Shown here: positions 6,003-7,764 of the stretch, one piece after another
How the letters are laid out: the number at the start of each line of letters is the position of its first letter
How positions within the stretch are numbered: position 1 is the stretch's first letter
Source of the DNA: an uncultured Oscillibacter sp.
GTDB lineage: Bacteria; Bacillota; Clostridia; Oscillospirales; Oscillospiraceae
Direction: 5' to 3'
Assembly: GCA_937884915.1 (NCBI GenBank)
Contig: CALAAN010000013.1
Span: 1-7,764, forward strand
DNA length: 7,764 nt
Notes under the pieces: model-generated
Told to the model about the DNA's origin: nothing
The model's database searches: none
Seen by the model: the letters and a program-made list of their open reading frames with translations, nothing else
Made by a program: the position numbers and the translations under genes

Positions 6003-6954
6003 TATCTTACTGGAGGTCAAGAACCTCAAGCAGTATTTCCCTGTCCGCACGGGCCTTCTGCGCTCGAAGCCGTTGAAGGCGGTCGACGACGTGTCGTTTA
6101 CCATCGGGCGCGGCGAAACGCTCGGCCTCGTCGGCGAGTCCGGCTGCGGCAAAACGACCGTCGGCCGCACGATTTTAAGGCTCTACGAGCCCACGGCTGG
6201 CGAAATTATCTTTGACGGCGAGCCCGTCACGGCGAAAAACATCACGCATATGCGCAAGCAGATGCAGATGGTCTTCCAGGACCCATATTCGTCTCTCGAC
6301 CCGCGCATGACCGTTGAAGACATCATCGGTGAGCCGCTGGACGTGCACCAGCTGTACGCGAACCGCAAGGAGCGCCGCGAAAAAATTCTCGAGCTCATGG
6401 CGACCGTCGGCCTCAACGCCGAGCACGCCACACGCTACGCACACGAATTTTCCGGCGGCCAGCGCCAGAGGATCGGCATTGCACGAGCCCTTGCCGTGAA
6501 CCCGCAGTTCATCGTCTGCGACGAGCCGGTGTCCGCGCTGGACGTTTCCATTCAGGCGCAGGTCATCAATATGTTCGAGGAGCTTCAGGAAAAGCTCGGC
6601 GTTGCGTATCTGTTTATTGCGCACGATCTTCTCGTCGTGCGGCACATTTCCAAGCGCATCGCCGTCATGTACCTCGGCAAGATCGTCGAGGTGGCCGACG
6701 CCGACGAGCTCAACGAAAACCCGCAGCACCCGTACACGCAGTCGCTTCTGTCGGCCGTCCCGATCCCTGATCCGGACGTGACAAGAGCGAGAAAGCGTAT
6801 CGTTCTCGAGGGCGACGTGCCGAGTCCTCTGAATATGCCGACCGGCTGCTCGTTCCGCACCCGCTGCCGCTATGCCACCGAGCAGTGCGCCAGCCAGTGC
6901 CCCGCGCTCACCGACCGCGGAGACGGCCACTTCGTCGCCTGCTGGAACAAATAA
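5995..6954 (+). CDS. oppF: Oligopeptide/dipeptide ABC transporter ATPase, OppF/DppF family
   Basis: This is the second ATPase, expected to form the heterodimer with the OppD-like protein under the two permeases. It has 319 residues. Motifs are Walker A GESGCGKT (47-54), Q95, signature FSGGQRQR (152-159), Walker B FIVCDEP (172-178), ALD (181-183) and H-loop H210, all intact. The N-terminal LKQYFPVRTGLLRS stretch before the core is characteristic of OppF/DppF rather than OppD. The C-terminal extension has cysteines at C285, C291, C298, C302 and C316, again in the family pattern. ATG 5995 has AGGAGG eight bases upstream. The start lies within the end of oppD, so translation is coupled. It is the last gene of the operon visible here; an inverted repeat follows. 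Confidence 0.93.
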   Translation: MSDILLEVKNLKQYFPVRTGLLRSKPLKAVDDVSFTIGRGETLGLVGESGCGKTTVGRTILRLYEPTAGEIIFDGEPVTAKNITHMRKQMQMVFQDPYSSLDPRMTVEDIIGEPLDVHQLYANRKERREKILELMATVGLNAEHATRYAHEFSGGQRQRIGIARALAVNPQFIVCDEPVSALDVSIQAQVINMFEELQEKLGVAYLFIAHDLLVVRHISKRIAVMYLGKIVEVADADELNENPQHPYTQSLLSAVPIPDPDVTRARKRIVLEGDVPSPLNMPTGCSFRTRCRYATEQCASQCPALTDRGDGHFVACWNK

Positions 6955-6968
6955 GCATAAAACGAACG

Positions 6969-6999
6969 GCACTTTGCAGCGAAAAATCCTGCAAAGCGC
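6969..6999. repeat. Inverted repeat just after the transporter operon
   Basis: CTTTGCAG (6972-6979) and CTGCAAAG (6989-6996) are exact inverted arms around a nine-base loop. One mismatch outside them, two further G/C pairs extend the stem. It begins 15 bases after the oppF stop. No T-run follows on the + strand, so it is at best a weak terminator or a 3'-end stabilising hairpin. Confidence 0.45.
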
Positions 7000-7019
7000 A
7001 CAAAAACGGCGCATGATAC

Positions 7020-7048
7020 TTGACGCACGCACGTGTGCGTGGTATGAT
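7020..7048 (+). promoter_or_regulatory. SigA-type promoter of the substrate-binding protein gene
   Basis: TTGACG (7020-7025), a 17-base spacer and TATGAT (7043-7048) form a strong vegetative promoter. The predicted start is near 7055, leaving a leader of about 140 bases. The receptor gene therefore has its own promoter, separate from the operon that encodes the transporter core. This would allow the excess receptor synthesis usual for such systems. Confidence 0.85.
7026..7041. promoter_or_regulatory. Palindrome filling the promoter spacer, candidate operator
   Basis: CACGCAC-GT-GTGCGTG has perfect 7-bp inverted arms and occupies 16 of the 17 spacer bases between -35 and -10. A protein bound here would block polymerase directly. 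The stretch 7023-7041 is also strictly alternating purine/pyrimidine. Confidence 0.5.
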
Positions 7049-7052
7049 GCGG

Positions 7053-7072
7053 TGAAACCTGTGAGGGTTTCA
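7053..7072 (+). promoter_or_regulatory. Stem-loop at the 5' end of the receptor-gene leader
   Basis: TGAAACC (7053-7059) and GGTTTCA (7066-7072) pair around the loop TGTGAG. The predicted transcription start falls inside or next to the left arm, so this could be a 5'-end hairpin protecting the message. Equally, it could be a DNA operator downstream of the promoter. Confidence 0.4.
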
Positions 7073-7089
7073 GACAACGTAATGTTCTT

Positions 7090-7167
7090 CGCCTCCGGGC
7101 GGCCAAAAGGGTACCCTTTTGCGCACACAGAAAACTGTGTGCATGGGCCTTTGCGGCGGACGGAGCG
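7090..7167 (+). ncRNA. Candidate structured leader element (multi-branch fold) upstream of the receptor gene
   Basis: Two adjacent hairpins can form: CAAAAGGG/CCCTTTTG, an 18-bp perfect palindrome at 7104-7121, and GCACACAG-AAAA-CTGTGTGC at 7123-7142. They can be enclosed by GGCC (7101-7104) with GGCC (7146-7149); this helix competes for C7104 with the outermost pair of the first hairpin. An outer helix of 7090-7097 with 7161-7167 (TCCG/CGGA core with one bulge) closes the whole. It lies between the promoter and the ribosome binding site. I do not recognise it as a named riboswitch class. It may be a regulatory leader or a palindromic intergenic repeat element. Confidence 0.4.
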
Positions 7168-7197
7168 GAGTGCAAAATAAAACAGGAGGTTCCCAAA

Positions 7198-7764
7198 ATG
7201 AAAAAGATCCTTGCGCTGCTGCTTGCGGCTGTGATGATCGTTTCGCTCTTCGCTGCGTGCACCAAGACGGAAGCGCCCAGCACCGAGACCGAGACCAGCA
7301 CGACCGAAAGCACCACCACCGAAGCAACCGAAACCACCGAGACCGCCACGGAAGAGACGCCCGACGCGGCCACCCTCGTCAGCGACGCCTTCATCGACCC
7401 GCTGAACGACTGGGCACAGTATGACGAGCTGATCGCCCAGATCAAGGCCGAGACCGACTTTGCCCGCCGCGTGGATCTCATGCACGAAGCAGAGGACATT
7501 CTGATGTCCAACTGGTGCATCCTGCCGTTCTACTACTACAACGACATCTACATGATGAAGGACTATGTCACCGGTATGTACGCCAACCTCTTCGGCACGA
7601 AGTTCTTCCAGGAAGTCAAGATGACCAACGGCTCCGACACCCTTCGCGCCAACCTTGCTTCCGAGCCCGCGTATCTCGATCCGGCTCTGAACTCCACCGT
7701 TGACGGCGCCTGCCTGGCTGCCGCTTCCTTCTCCGGCCTTTACACCTACAATGCAGAAGGCAAG
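7198..7764 (+). CDS. oppA: Peptide-binding lipoprotein, SBP family 5, with rearranged N-terminus (3' end outside window)
   Basis: This is the extracellular receptor of a peptide-type ABC importer, anchored to the membrane by lipid. The frame is open from ATG 7198 (AGGAGG eight bases upstream) to the window edge, 189 residues. Residues 1-20 are a lipoprotein signal, MKK then a hydrophobic core, with lipobox FAAC and C21 as lipidation site. Residues 22-56 are a Thr/Glu-rich linker. Residues 69-142 (WAQYDELIAQIKAE, RRVDLMHEAEDILM, LPFYYYNDIYMMKDYV) resemble the last part of OppA/DppA proteins, which normally ends the chain. Residues 148-189 (LRANLASEPAYLDPALNS, then FSGLYTYNAEGK) match the usual mature N-terminus of the family. 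The order is thus C-terminal segment first. It follows oppBCDF in the same direction but has its own promoter. Family membership is firm; the peptide substrate is inferred. The full C-terminus is needed to tell permutation from duplication. Confidence 0.88.
   Translation, partial: MKKILALLLAAVMIVSLFAACTKTEAPSTETETSTTESTTTEATETTETATEETPDAATLVSDAFIDPLNDWAQYDELIAQIKAETDFARRVDLMHEAEDILMSNWCILPFYYYNDIYMMKDYVTGMYANLFGTKFFQEVKMTNGSDTLRANLASEPAYLDPALNSTVDGACLAAASFSGLYTYNAEGK

Noticed and set aside
4791..6170. Long open frame of 459 codons on the minus strand
   Set aside because: It lies opposite the end of oppC, all of oppD and the start of oppF, which have full family motifs. Its product is rich in His, Asp, Val and Arg without domains, as expected from antisense reading of GC-rich genes.
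7104..7142. Intrinsic terminator in the receptor-gene leader
   Set aside because: The TTTT of the 7104-7121 palindrome is part of its stem, and no T-run follows either hairpin, so termination is not supported.
6175..7485. Open frame of 436 codons on the minus strand spanning oppF, the intergenic region and the receptor gene
   Set aside because: It runs through a clear promoter and leader region and opposes two well-supported genes. No ribosome binding site or domain pattern was seen.
1..7764. CRISPR array, tRNA, rRNA, insertion sequence or phage genes
   Set aside because: No spaced direct repeats, no cloverleaf with CCA-type end, and no transposase, integrase or phage protein motifs were found in any frame.

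Overview
The window looks like a chromosomal piece of a GC-rich, endospore-forming Gram-positive bacterium of the class Clostridia, most likely an Oscillospiraceae/Ruminococcaceae-type gut anaerobe. The reasons are strong AGGAGG-type ribosome binding sites, frequent third-position G/C, a lipoprotein with a Clostridia-style lipobox, and a cluster resembling the spore cortex-lytic enzyme SleC. The taxonomic call is inference; no marker gene is present.

Layout. (1) Bases 3-395, + strand: the C-terminal part of threonine synthase, ending at a strong hairpin (407-440) that can serve as a terminator in both directions. (2) Bases 444-2686, - strand, convergent with thrC: three tightly packed genes. 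In transcription order they are a 129-aa protein resembling the SleC prodomain, a 425-aa SpoIID-like lytic transglycosylase with two peptidoglycan-binding repeats, and a 189-aa protein made only of peptidoglycan-binding repeats. Together they look like a SleC-type cortex-lytic system with prodomain and enzyme on separate genes. (3) Bases 2687-2975: a divergent intergenic region with a candidate sporulation promoter on the - strand and a near-consensus housekeeping promoter on the + strand, followed by a perfect 16-bp palindrome. (4) Bases 2985-6954, + strand: a complete oligopeptide/dipeptide ABC transporter core (two permeases, two ATPases) with short gaps or overlaps, certainly one operon. 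(5) Bases 6955-7197: an intergenic region with an inverted repeat after the operon, a second strong promoter whose 17-bp spacer is mostly palindromic, and a long leader that can fold into several hairpins. (6) From 7198 to the window edge: the 5' part of a substrate-binding lipoprotein, presumably the receptor for the transporter.

The most unusual observation is in this last gene. After the lipobox and a Thr/Glu-rich linker, it carries a segment that resembles the extreme C-terminus of family 5 (OppA/DppA) binding proteins. Only after that does the normal mature N-terminus of the family begin. This suggests a circularly permuted receptor, or one with a duplicated terminal segment. Secondary points of interest are the split SleC-like cluster, the two palindromes at the two transporter promoters, and the structured leader in front of the receptor gene.
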